DNA of 39,196 nucleotides from Bacteroidetes bacterium RIFCSPLOWO2_12_FULL_35_15 (lineage in GTDB: Bacteria; Bacteroidota; Bacteroidia; 2-12-FULL-35-15). Below are positions 32,075 to 39,196 of this stretch, one piece after another. The notes beneath the pieces are model-generated. The model was not told where the DNA came from and searched no databases. It was given only the letters and a program-made list of their open reading frames with translations. The first letter of the stretch is position 1. Every line of letters begins with the position of its first letter. The stretch spans positions 1 through 39,196 of the forward strand of contig MEPB01000055.1 in assembly GCA_001769385.1 (NCBI GenBank). Reading direction: 5' to 3'. A program made the translations under genes and the position numbers.

Positions 32075-32758
32075 TTAGAATAATCCTCCATTTAAATCTA
32101 AGCAAGCGCCTGTTAGATAAGGAGTTTGACGAATATATTCAATTGTTTTAAAAATGTTTTCAGGGTCGCCAAAATCATTCAAAGCAATTTTTAATTTAAT
32201 TTTTTCCTGTAGTTCAGAAGGGATAGTATTGATCATTCCTGTTTTAAAATAACCCAAATTAATGTTGTTTACAGTAATGCCTTTTTGTGCATTTTCTATT
32301 GCAATGCTTTTTATCATACTGTTGATACCCGCTTTAGAAGCAGCATATGCGCTGGTTCCCATAACACCTGTTTGTGAAACGATGGATGAAAGATTAATTA
32401 TTCTTCCGAAATTTTGTTCCCGCATTAAAGATAAAAGAGAATGGATCATATAAAATGTTCCATTTAAATTCACATTAATTACATGCGCCCATTCATTCAG
32501 ATCCGCTTTGTGAGCAAAGGAGTTGTATGTTATTCCTGCACAGTTAATAAGCGTAATGTTGTTTAATTGTTTTTGTGTTTTTTTTACAAATAATTCAATT
32601 TGTTTAATATCCGTAATGTCCACCTGTGTTGTATGTTCGAACTCTTTTCCAACAGGTTTTGTTAAATGATAAGTTCCAATTACTTCTTCGCCTTTTTGAA
32701 CAAACGTTTTAAATAAATAATTCCCAATTCCTCCTGTTGTTCCTGTTATTATTATCAT
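32075..32758 (-). CDS. Short-chain dehydrogenase/reductase
   Basis: The protein has 227 residues with a classical SDR set: the nucleotide-binding TGTTGGIG (5-12), NCAG (72-75), the catalytic Ser125, Tyr138 and Lys142 (YAASK), and the Asn in NVNLNG. It uses NAD(P)(H) and oxidises or reduces a carbonyl or alcohol. It resembles FabG-type enzymes, but its place between a deacetylase and an acyltransferase favours a sugar or acyl substrate in the surface-polymer pathway over fatty-acid synthesis. Confidence 0.85.
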   Translation of the reverse strand: MIIITGTTGGIGNYLFKTFVQKGEEVIGTYHLTKPVGKEFEHTTQVDITDIKQIELFVKKTQKQLNNITLINCAGITYNSFAHKADLNEWAHVINVNLNGTFYMIHSLLSLMREQNFGRIINLSSIVSQTGVMGTSAYAASKAGINSMIKSIAIENAQKGITVNNINLGYFKTGMINTIPSELQEKIKLKIALNDFGDPENIFKTIEYIRQTPYLTGACLDLNGGLF

Positions 32759-32778
32759 GTTACAGTTTTTGTTTTCTG

Positions 32779-33771
32779 TTAATGTTTTAAAAATTGCTTT
32801 GAATAGGTTGTAAAATTATGATGTTCTTTATTATTTTCAATAAATTGTTCTAATTTTTTAATAGAGTAGGGGGATAGTGCTTTCGGGTGACCTATAACAA
32901 CCATGTGTTCCCTTTTCTTTTTTAGCAACTTACTTAATACTCTTCCTAATAGATGCACGTTGTAACCATCAAGGGAAGCAGGATTGTTTGTAAACTTAGT
33001 TAAAAGATTTTTTCGGTAACCGGGAGCCGGCATTGCCCTGCCATCTCCCAAAGGTTTATGTAATTTCGGATTTTTTCGCCCTAAAAAAAATAATCTCCAA
33101 AAGAAAAGTGGGGAATTGCGAATTCCGCTGATTGGAACTTCAGTAAAATATCCGTCAGGGTTTTCAATTGTTGGTTCATCATCAAAATGGTAAATATCTT
33201 TATCAGGAGCAGTTCTAAAATCATAGGAATAATGTTCAGAACTGAATGATCCATTTTTAAAAACACTACTGTCCAGGTTTATCTGATTTTCAATAAAAGC
33301 TTTTTTTAATTTTGAAAATGGCTGCAAACACCACCCTCCGGCACGAAAAGCGAAAATAGTTTTTCCTGTAATTTCAGTAAGAACTTTTTTGTAACGGTAA
33401 ACAATATCCGCAATTTCTGTTTCCGAAAAATCAATGAGTTTATAACGTTTAATATCAATGATCCATTTTTCACCGTTGTAATAAGAATCTTCCCAATGTG
33501 GATGAATGTGTAATTGAATATCATGTCCTGAATCTGAAAGTAATTTAACCTGTTCTGTTATTTTTTTATAATCACCCTCCAGTTGTGGATATTTTTTACG
33601 GTATTCGTCTAACTTTAACAGGAAACCGCAATCAACAAAAAATGAAAAAAATACCTGATGTTTGTTAGCAATCCGGATCAATTCAGAAGTAGGATAAATA
33701 ATACATTTCTCAACTGTACCATGGTTTTCACCAAAGTAAATTTCATAATCGAGTGTGATGTATATATTCAT
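32779..33771 (-). CDS. NodB-fold polysaccharide deacetylase-like protein (WbmS-like)
   Basis: The protein has 330 residues without a signal peptide. It keeps the (beta/alpha)7 NodB signs: Asp8 in ITLDYEIYFG, the metal site QLHIHPHWED with His88, His90 and His92, FRAGGW at 142-147, and late GHPKAL. The opening LDYEIYFGENHGTVEKC resembles the WbmS group known from LPS O-antigen clusters. Such proteins are thought to deacetylate amino sugars in the cytosol. It is not closely similar to the NodB-fold protein at 34751, so the cassette carries two different members. Confidence 0.8.
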   Translation of the reverse strand: MNIYITLDYEIYFGENHGTVEKCIIYPTSELIRIANKHQVFFSFFVDCGFLLKLDEYRKKYPQLEGDYKKITEQVKLLSDSGHDIQLHIHPHWEDSYYNGEKWIIDIKRYKLIDFSETEIADIVYRYKKVLTEITGKTIFAFRAGGWCLQPFSKLKKAFIENQINLDSSVFKNGSFSSEHYSYDFRTAPDKDIYHFDDEPTIENPDGYFTEVPISGIRNSPLFFWRLFFLGRKNPKLHKPLGDGRAMPAPGYRKNLLTKFTNNPASLDGYNVHLLGRVLSKLLKKKREHMVVIGHPKALSPYSIKKLEQFIENNKEHHNFTTYSKQFLKH

Positions 33772-33851
33772 TTTATTTGATTTGTAAAATAGTTAATGAG
33801 TTAAATGTGGAAAAGTGTATCTAAATTAACTTATTTAACCTAATTACCCAA

Positions 33852-34748
33852 TTACTTATTTCCAAACGGAGTGTACATCGTAACTCCTCTTTCATTATAA
33901 TTTTTTATCATCACCTCCAGCATTTTGTTGGCATCGATCAACATACTTTTTGCTTCAGCAATTTCTCCATTTACTAAAACATTTGCTTTTTCAAACATTG
34001 GCTTTAAGGCATCACAATTTCGTTTTGCAGAAAAATCTGGATTGTGAACTTTTGTTTTCATCATTAATTTATTTCCTTCTGCATCGATCATTTTTACATC
34101 AAATATTTTTTGATCATAAACAGGAAACTTAAATTTAACAGCATCTTCAAGTGTATGTAGATTCGTGCAGGCTCCATTGAGTGTAGTCCCGAGCATTAAG
34201 ATCTTTCCGTTTTTTGCACATAGTTTTCGGAATGGTGAATTTTCGGTATAGGGAGTTAATTCACCAAAGTGTGTATTGGTATAGTATTCAGCCAATGGAC
34301 CTTTAGCAGCAACACAATCTGTTGGGTGAAAACTTCGATAAACACCATCCAGGTTTCTGAAATATTCGGTGACGCTTCCCATTTGGGAGGGTGTATTTTT
34401 TATATCAAAAACAGGATCTTCTTCTAAATAGGTTTTATGTCGTCCGGTTGCCGGAAATGTTGGAAACAATAGTGTTCCTTCTGCACCGATGGTTTCAAAT
34501 AATGCTTCTACAACAGTTTTGGCTCCACCTTCAACGTAGCCAATTTTACTCAAGCTGCTATGTACTAAAACTGAATCACCCTGTTTAATTCCGATTTTTT
34601 TTAGATCTTCAATTAATTTTTGTTTCGTGATTCCTTTTTGATTTTTCTGCTGTTTCAGCAATTGTTTTCTTCTCTGATTTTTTTTCAGTTGCTTTGCCCA
34701 TTCAAGAACAAATTTGGGAGAATATTTTAAAAGGATTTTTTTTATCAT
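33852..34748 (-). CDS. AAC(3)-family N-acetyltransferase
   Basis: The protein has 298 residues. Family landmarks are LVHSSLSKIG (HSS at 63-65), LLFPTF, SFHPTDCVAAKG (His141) and GTTLNGACTNLHTLEDA with His198 and Glu201. Although the family is named for aminoglycoside resistance, members inside polysaccharide clusters acetylate nucleotide-linked amino sugars. The setting here, with two deacetylases, an SDR and WecB around it, favours that role. I do not call it a resistance gene. It starts two bases after the upstream NodB-fold gene ends, so the two are tightly coupled. Confidence 0.8.
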   Translation of the reverse strand: MIKKILLKYSPKFVLEWAKQLKKNQRRKQLLKQQKNQKGITKQKLIEDLKKIGIKQGDSVLVHSSLSKIGYVEGGAKTVVEALFETIGAEGTLLFPTFPATGRHKTYLEEDPVFDIKNTPSQMGSVTEYFRNLDGVYRSFHPTDCVAAKGPLAEYYTNTHFGELTPYTENSPFRKLCAKNGKILMLGTTLNGACTNLHTLEDAVKFKFPVYDQKIFDVKMIDAEGNKLMMKTKVHNPDFSAKRNCDALKPMFEKANVLVNGEIAEAKSMLIDANKMLEVMIKNYNERGVTMYTPFGNK

Positions 34749-34750
34749 TA

Positions 34751-36055
34751 TTATTTTACAGCGTATTCAACCATTTTTTCATACACAGATCTCCAGCCTA
34801 ACCATAATTTTTGATTGTTCAAAGAATCATTGTGGAACAAACTAATAAAAACTCCATTTACAGCTTTCGTTTCATCGATCAAGGGTTTTATTTTTTGGAA
34901 TGCTTCTTCCGGTTGAACTTTCATCGCATATTTTAAGGTACCTTCCATGACTGCAAAAGGATGAATTTTTAATTTAGTTTCTATATCCATATCCAGATCA
35001 TAAAAATTGAAAGGCGTGCAAATGCTTGCCCGAAATCCAATTTGTGATGCGTATCCCATCGTGTAATCATCTGTAATATCCAGATCTATTAAGTTACGAT
35101 AGGTTTCCGGCAGTGTTAATTTTAAAAAATGTTGGCGACTAATTGTTACATCGCGATGCAATACTTTTGATAATCTTCCTACTTCTTTTTTTAATTGTTC
35201 TCTGCTTTTGTTTGAGCCGTAAGAAGGATGAATTCCAACATACGCATAATCACCTATCATTTTAATTAGGGATTGAAATTTTTTGCTTTCGATCGGAAGA
35301 TTTTTATCATTTACTCCATAATCACCAAGCAGAAAAAAATAGATACTTCTGAATTTGTATTTTTTTAAGACTTCCAATTGAAAATCATACGTGTCGTAAG
35401 GATCTTTTTGGATTCGTAATAAAACTTTTGTTCGCTCGGCAATTTCCGAAAAATCGAATTTTGAAATGGATTTCAAATATCCTCCAATACTACGTGTAAA
35501 CCCTTTTTCACGGTAAGCATAAGCATTGTCAATATCTATCGTAGATACAAATTCATGTTTTTTTTCAGGAAAAATTAAGTGTGGATACTTATTTTGTAAT
35601 AATTCTTTGACCCAATTTGTCCAGATATTTACGACCGGTTTTTGTAAAAATCCATTGATGAAAGCAATGCTGTCTTTTGCATCAAAACGGTCGTGTTCAT
35701 CTCTTATGTGGGGCAAATACTCTTCGTAACGACTAACCAAATAAAAACTGGCAGCAAAAATATCAAAAGGTAATGCCGAGATCTTCCCTGTTGCAAAAAA
35801 TACTTTACAGCTATTGTGATCGAATATGGATATATTTTGTTCGCTGATTCCTGTTTCAAATAATAAATTGCGGGAAGAAAAAAATAATTCATCACAAACA
35901 GGCAGGTTTGTATAACTTAATTTTGCACCATTGAATAATTTGAATTCTTCGGTATCCGAAATCAAAGTAAAATCAACGCCAAGTATATCTTTAAAAACCA
36001 AATTAAAGATGTACTTGTTACGATGAGTTATTTTATGTGTGTATAGGAGTAACAT
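34751..36055 (-). CDS. Polysaccharide deacetylase family protein with N-terminal DUF7033-like region
   Basis: The protein has 434 residues and no signal peptide. Residues 1-165 form a separate N-terminal region (VSRYEEYLPHIRDEHDRFDA at about 108-127) that I recall as typical of a Bacteroidota deacetylase group. The NodB-like part follows, with Asp174 and Asp176 in STIDIDNAYA, GIHPSYGSN (His276) and GFRAS at 340-344. The metal site is less canonical than in classical NodB. It is probably a cytosolic deacetylase of a glycan or nucleotide sugar. It lies between wecB, with a MITE-like element in the gap, and the AAC(3)-family gene. Confidence 0.78.
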   Translation of the reverse strand: MLLLYTHKITHRNKYIFNLVFKDILGVDFTLISDTEEFKLFNGAKLSYTNLPVCDELFFSSRNLLFETGISEQNISIFDHNSCKVFFATGKISALPFDIFAASFYLVSRYEEYLPHIRDEHDRFDAKDSIAFINGFLQKPVVNIWTNWVKELLQNKYPHLIFPEKKHEFVSTIDIDNAYAYREKGFTRSIGGYLKSISKFDFSEIAERTKVLLRIQKDPYDTYDFQLEVLKKYKFRSIYFFLLGDYGVNDKNLPIESKKFQSLIKMIGDYAYVGIHPSYGSNKSREQLKKEVGRLSKVLHRDVTISRQHFLKLTLPETYRNLIDLDITDDYTMGYASQIGFRASICTPFNFYDLDMDIETKLKIHPFAVMEGTLKYAMKVQPEEAFQKIKPLIDETKAVNGVFISLFHNDSLNNQKLWLGWRSVYEKMVEYAVK

Positions 36056-36067
36056 ATCTTTTTTTTT

Positions 36068-36138
36068 GTCATTTCTAATGTAAAAAAAATCTCGTGTTTT
36101 TTTTCATTCATGAGTTTTCTCCCTGCGGTTGAAATGAC
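36068..36138. repeat. MITE-like inverted repeat, degraded copy G
   Basis: GTCATTTC (36068-36075) and GAAATGAC (36131-36138) are the outer arms, with AGTTTTCTCCCTGCGG near the right end. The inner left arm (GGAGAAAT) is replaced by an A-rich run. It sits between wecB and the deacetylase gene, in the middle of the gene train. Confidence 0.65.
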
Positions 36139-36146
36139 ATGCAGGC

Positions 36147-37301
36147 TTAAACTATATATTTTAAGATTTTTTCACAAATAAATTCAGCTGCTGTTCCTTC
36201 TCCAAAAAGACCCGGGAATTGTAAAGCGGTCGTTTTTGAAAAATAGTTATAGGCATCAACAATTTTTGTTTCATCTGCATCAGCAATTTTTGCTGAACCG
36301 CAATTTACTAATTCAACCCATTCGGTTTCTGAACGTAAAATAATACAAGGTTTTTGGAAGAAAAAGGCTTCTTTCTGAACTCCTCCCGAGTCGGTCATAA
36401 TTAGTTTTGCATTTTTTTCCAATGCGATCATTTCTAAAAATGAAACAGGTTCAATTATATTAATATACTTACTTGTTTTAATGGCAGTATATAATTGGGA
36501 AGAGAGGTTTTTGGGTAATAGTTTTGCTGTACGCGGATGCAAAGGAATGATGAACCTGATTTTATTTTCGGTTGCTATTTTATTTATAGCATTGAAAAGA
36601 GTAGTTAAGCGAATAGGTTCATCAGTGTTGTTGTTTCGGTGAATAGTTGCTAAAACAAATTCACCTTTTTGTAAATTATGAGTTTTCAGAATACTTGTTT
36701 TTTCTTCTGCAATGGCTGAAAAGTAAAGACTATTGTCATACATAACATCTCCACAATGATAAATTTTAGGGTTATCAATTGAAAAAGGTGCCTGATTGTT
36801 TTCCTTAAATCCTTCTTTTAGTAAATTATTGAAACCGGCTTTTGTTGGTGTAAATAGCAAGGTGGAAACATGATCACATAGGATACGATTTATTTCTTCC
36901 GGCATTGATTTGTTGAAGGACCGCAATCCCGCTTCAATATGAACCACCGGGATCGAAATTTTTGATGCTGCTATAGCGCCCGCCAATGTAGAGTTTGTAT
37001 CTCCATACAAAACAATTGCGTTTGGTTTTTCTTTTAGTAAAATTTCTTCGATGCCTTCAATCATCGTTGCTGTTTGCTTTCCATGACTTCCGGAACCAAC
37101 ATTCAAATTGTAATTGGGGTGGGGGATAGCTAATTCATCAAAAAACACCTGCGACATGTTTTCATCATAATGTTGCCCGGTATGAACAATTACTTCCTTG
37201 ATCCGGTCAGCAAATTTTCTTTTAATAGCTCTGCTTAATGCTGCTGCTTTAATGATCTGTGGACGAGCTCCTATAATTGTTAAGATTTTGAAATGCTTCA
37301 T
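36147..37301 (-). CDS. wecB: UDP-N-acetylglucosamine 2-epimerase
   Basis: The protein has 384 residues of the WecB/MnaA family. Landmarks are LTIIGARPQIIKAAALSRAI at the start, HTGQHYDENMSQVFFDEL, YGDTNSTLAG, HIEAGLRSFNKSMPEEINR and TDSGGVQKEAFFF. It converts UDP-GlcNAc to UDP-ManNAc, the precursor of ManNAc and ManNAcA units in surface polymers. The usual partner WecC is not in the window. It opens the polysaccharide part of the train, 49 bases downstream of the phospholipase-like gene. Confidence 0.95.
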   Translation of the reverse strand: MKHFKILTIIGARPQIIKAAALSRAIKRKFADRIKEVIVHTGQHYDENMSQVFFDELAIPHPNYNLNVGSGSHGKQTATMIEGIEEILLKEKPNAIVLYGDTNSTLAGAIAASKISIPVVHIEAGLRSFNKSMPEEINRILCDHVSTLLFTPTKAGFNNLLKEGFKENNQAPFSIDNPKIYHCGDVMYDNSLYFSAIAEEKTSILKTHNLQKGEFVLATIHRNNNTDEPIRLTTLFNAINKIATENKIRFIIPLHPRTAKLLPKNLSSQLYTAIKTSKYINIIEPVSFLEMIALEKNAKLIMTDSGGVQKEAFFFQKPCIILRSETEWVELVNCGSAKIADADETKIVDAYNYFSKTTALQFPGLFGEGTAAEFICEKILKYIV

Positions 37302-37350
37302 ATGTTTATATCCTGCATGGGGATTGACTTAATTTACAGTTTGAAGGAAA

Positions 37351-38337
37351 TTAATCATTATGTCCTTTTATTTCGGAACGATTTCCATTTTTCCAAAGCT
37401 CTTCTTCTGCTTTTTGTGCAAGTTTTAAGGAGTCGGAAATATCTTTATCGTTGAATCTATTCAGATTCGGTTTGCCTGCATTTATCCAAGCTGTGTACCA
37501 CAAACTACCAATAGAAATAATTGCGGCACGCATTCTCCGTTCCACCATGCCATTTAATAATTTATCATAATCTTCGGTATATTCTTTTGAATATACTTTC
37601 ATGATTGTGGCTCCACGGTTTTCAAAACTGTATTTTTTATCCTGAGGATACTTTGCATTTAATTCTGCTTCGAATCTTAGTACGGAATCAACTGCTGCAT
37701 GACTTGTTTTTACTGCATTCCAGGCTGCATCGATTGGTTTATCTATATACTTTGCTTTCCCGATCCAATAGTCATAACCTTCTGATTTCATTTCAGGGAT
37801 CCTTGATTCCCAAAAACCATGAATTCCTTTTTGATTCGTCATTTGGCCGTTATAATTTTCTGTTGTGTGTAACGGGACATGTGAATCGGCAATGTAATGA
37901 CCCAGATCGGCAGAATAATGCAGGATCAGATCAAGGTTTTCATCTTTAAAGGCTTCGGTTAACCGATACACCATTTTCTCAATGTGCCAGGGAACAATAC
38001 CATATGCTTTTAGTGTGTCTTCCGAATATTTTTTTATTGCCGATTTCCAAAACTTCGGTACTGAATCAAAAGGAAAACTCCCATAATGGTCTATATCAAT
38101 GTAATGGCGCGGTGCTTCATCAGGATTTGCATATCTTCTCTTATCAGGATCAACGGCATGTTGTGAAATATATTCAATGTGTTTTTTGTAAAACCCGATC
38201 ATTTCTGCCGGCAAGGTAAAAACCGCCATCCTGTTTATTTTTTGATGCGCATAAAATCCCCAGGAATAGGCAGGTTGATTATTGGGAATAAAAAACAACA
38301 GCAGTGCAAGGAAAAGTATTAAAATAAATTTGCGCAT
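37351..38337 (-). CDS. Exported zinc-dependent phospholipase C/S1-P1 nuclease-like protein
   Basis: The protein has 328 residues with a signal peptide at 1-25. Cleavage after AYS would leave Trp26 as the mature N-terminus, as in zinc-dependent phospholipase C and S1/P1 nucleases, where the N-terminal Trp binds zinc. Other likely ligands are His31, Asp63, His118, His147 and Asp151 (LGHYIADSHVPLH), His173 and Glu177 (HGFWE). Phospholipid or nucleic-acid phosphodiester cleavage is possible, and sequence does not decide between them. It starts 25 bases after the comB stop and is probably co-transcribed. Confidence 0.82.
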   Translation of the reverse strand: MRKFILILFLALLLFFIPNNQPAYSWGFYAHQKINRMAVFTLPAEMIGFYKKHIEYISQHAVDPDKRRYANPDEAPRHYIDIDHYGSFPFDSVPKFWKSAIKKYSEDTLKAYGIVPWHIEKMVYRLTEAFKDENLDLILHYSADLGHYIADSHVPLHTTENYNGQMTNQKGIHGFWESRIPEMKSEGYDYWIGKAKYIDKPIDAAWNAVKTSHAAVDSVLRFEAELNAKYPQDKKYSFENRGATIMKVYSKEYTEDYDKLLNGMVERRMRAAIISIGSLWYTAWINAGKPNLNRFNDKDISDSLKLAQKAEEELWKNGNRSEIKGHND

Positions 38338-38362
38338 TTATATATTTGTTTTATGAGTATTC

Positions 38363-39085
38363 TTAAACCATTTTTACCAGATATTTCCCTTCTAAAACAG
38401 GAATAATAGTTGTTTGGTCGAGTGTAAGACAATATTTTATATCGTGCTTTAGTTTTAATGCCGCCAAACGTTCGGCATGCGATGAATACCTGATATATTT
38501 ATAGGGATTCAGGTGAGCCGATTGATATAAAATACTGGTTGCCAAAGCTGCATCACCTGATTTATATTTGTTACTTTCAGATAAAAGATTATCCGCCACA
38601 GCACCTGCAAATAATGAATCTTCAATATTAAAACGGTTTTTCCATCCGGAACATAAAAGTAAAACATTTCTGTTTTGTGATTTAAGCCAATTGCATAAAG
38701 ATGTAATATTTGTAAATGCACCAATCACCACTTTATAAGCATGACGCGATGCTTCAATTGCCTGAGTGCCATTAGTTGTTGAAATAACAACAACTTCTCC
38801 TTTTATTTTTTCAGACATATAGGAATAAGGTGAATTTCCAAAATCGAAACCATCTAATGCAATTCCATTACGTTCGGCACCTACCAAAAATCCTTGTTTT
38901 TTGTATTCGGTTGCTTCATCAATACTCGCAACCGGAATAATTTTATCAACTCCATAATGAAAAGCAGTACAAATTGCAGATGTGGCCCGAAGAATGTCAA
39001 TGATCACTACGATTGCATCATCCTTATGATATACCGGATACAAATGAGGTGATAAACAAACATCAACTGTTAATTTTTTTTCCAT
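38363..39085 (-). CDS. comB: 2-phosphosulfolactate phosphatase family protein (ComB)
   Basis: The protein has 240 residues from the ATG at 39085 (MEKKLTVDVCLSPHLYPVY). A longer in-frame start at 39133 would run into the terminal repeat and does not fit the family. Landmarks are VVIIDILRATSAICTAF, VGAERNG, LDGFDFGNSP and VVVISTTNGTQAI. ComB removes phosphate from 2-phosphosulfolactate in the coenzyme M and sulfolactate pathways. In Bacteroidota the family is common, and its role there may relate to sulfonate metabolism (for instance sulfonolipid-type products), which is inference. It is the first gene of the train, 19 bases inside the repeat edge. Confidence 0.9.
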   Translation of the reverse strand: MEKKLTVDVCLSPHLYPVYHKDDAIVVIIDILRATSAICTAFHYGVDKIIPVASIDEATEYKKQGFLVGAERNGIALDGFDFGNSPYSYMSEKIKGEVVVISTTNGTQAIEASRHAYKVVIGAFTNITSLCNWLKSQNRNVLLLCSGWKNRFNIEDSLFAGAVADNLLSESNKYKSGDAALATSILYQSAHLNPYKYIRYSSHAERLAALKLKHDIKYCLTLDQTTIIPVLEGKYLVKMV

Positions 39086-39104
39086 ATAAAAACCCCACTC
39101 TTTC

Positions 39105-39188
39105 GAGGGCAATGTCATATTAACAGGTAGCAATTGGTTTAACTTTGTTTGTTAGTAGTGCATTATAGAGGAAGAGTTCAAATATTTT
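39105..39188 (-). repeat. Right copy of the 84-bp terminal inverted repeat
   Basis: This is the exact reverse complement of bases 1-84. Its inner edge (39105, starting GAGGGCAATGTCATATTAAC) lies only 19 bases upstream of the ComB start codon at 39085. The boundary therefore sits in the ComB leader. Eight further bases (39189-39196) follow that are not represented at the left end, so the repeat may continue outside the window on the left. Confidence 0.95.
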
Positions 39189-39196
39189 TTCTTCTC

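Noticed and set aside
32073-32105. Longer start for the FemAB/GNAT-like protein
   Set aside because: It would overlap the SDR gene. The ATG at 32072 lies two bases after the SDR stop and fits tight coupling.
33852-34748. Antibiotic-resistance call for the AAC(3)-family gene
   Set aside because: It lies inside a polysaccharide-type cassette with deacetylases and WecB, where members of this family modify sugars. Nothing in the sequence points to resistance.
39086-39133. Longer ComB start at 39133
   Set aside because: It would place the N-terminus inside the terminal repeat. The family begins near MEKKLTVDVCLSPH.
1-39196. Circular replicon suggested by matching ends
   Set aside because: The matching ends are inverted, not direct, so they cannot be a circular overlap. 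The gene content is chromosomal.

Overview
The window is an AT-rich chromosomal segment (by eye about one third G+C) from a member of the Bacteroidota. Four kinds of evidence point there: C-terminal type IX secretion (Por) sorting domains on two secreted enzymes, a GWxTD-domain lipoprotein, the Bacteroidota-type -7 promoter box TAnnTTTG in front of several genes, and almost no Shine-Dalgarno sequences. Nearly all coding sequences are ordinary chromosomal genes. I see no tRNA, rRNA, CRISPR array, phage module or complete insertion sequence. An order-level assignment is not possible from the sequence alone.

Layout. Positions 1-84 repeat, exactly and inverted, at 39105-39188, so the whole window lies between two copies of one sequence. 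From 188 to 8179 are a DUF3467 protein, a secreted papain-fold (C1B) peptidase, a SPOR-domain protein, a YcaQ-like winged-helix protein whose first codons look frameshifted, and a divergent pair of secreted enzymes carrying sorting tails (esterase and M1 aminopeptidase). A + strand operon at 8216-10982 encodes a UbiD-family decarboxylase, a membrane protein and a cytochrome c, and ends at a strong two-way terminator. From 11025 to 17972 the minus strand holds an SRPBCC protein, a second C1B peptidase with a changed catalytic residue, a GT-C type membrane glycosyltransferase, RlmB, a GWxTD lipoprotein and RmuC. From 18277 to 25601 come a PhnA-like zinc-ribbon protein, an Omp85/BamA-family protein, a SIMPL-like protein, a 16-residue-repeat protein and PheT.

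From 25734 to 29279 the plus strand carries a small secreted protein, YidC, phosphatidylserine decarboxylase and a Lys/Cys-rich secreted peptide. The rest (29341-39085) is one long minus-strand gene train. It runs ComB, a zinc-dependent phospholipase C-like protein, WecB, a NodB-fold protein, an AAC(3)-family acyltransferase, a second and different NodB-fold protein (WbmS-like), an SDR oxidoreductase, a FemAB/GNAT-like acyltransferase, Upp, a membrane protein and a YjjG-type nucleotidase. The middle of this train looks like a compact surface-polysaccharide or amino-sugar modification cassette. WecB would supply UDP-ManNAc, and the deacetylases, acyltransferases and SDR would modify the sugar.

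A second layer is spread through the intergenic gaps: at least seven MITE-like inverted-repeat elements of two or three families, built from arms such as GTCATTTCGAC/GTCGAAATGAC, GGAGAAATCT/AGATTTCTCC and GTCATTGCGA/TCGCAATGAC. One further short GC-rich dispersed repeat lies inside a coding sequence, in the leader of the GWxTD lipoprotein. The four gaps longer than 300 bases mostly hold such elements. The most unusual features are the terminal inverted repeat, the MITE-like population, the probable one-base lesion at the start of the YcaQ-like gene, the Asn-to-Asp change in one of the two C1B peptidases, and the polysaccharide cassette.
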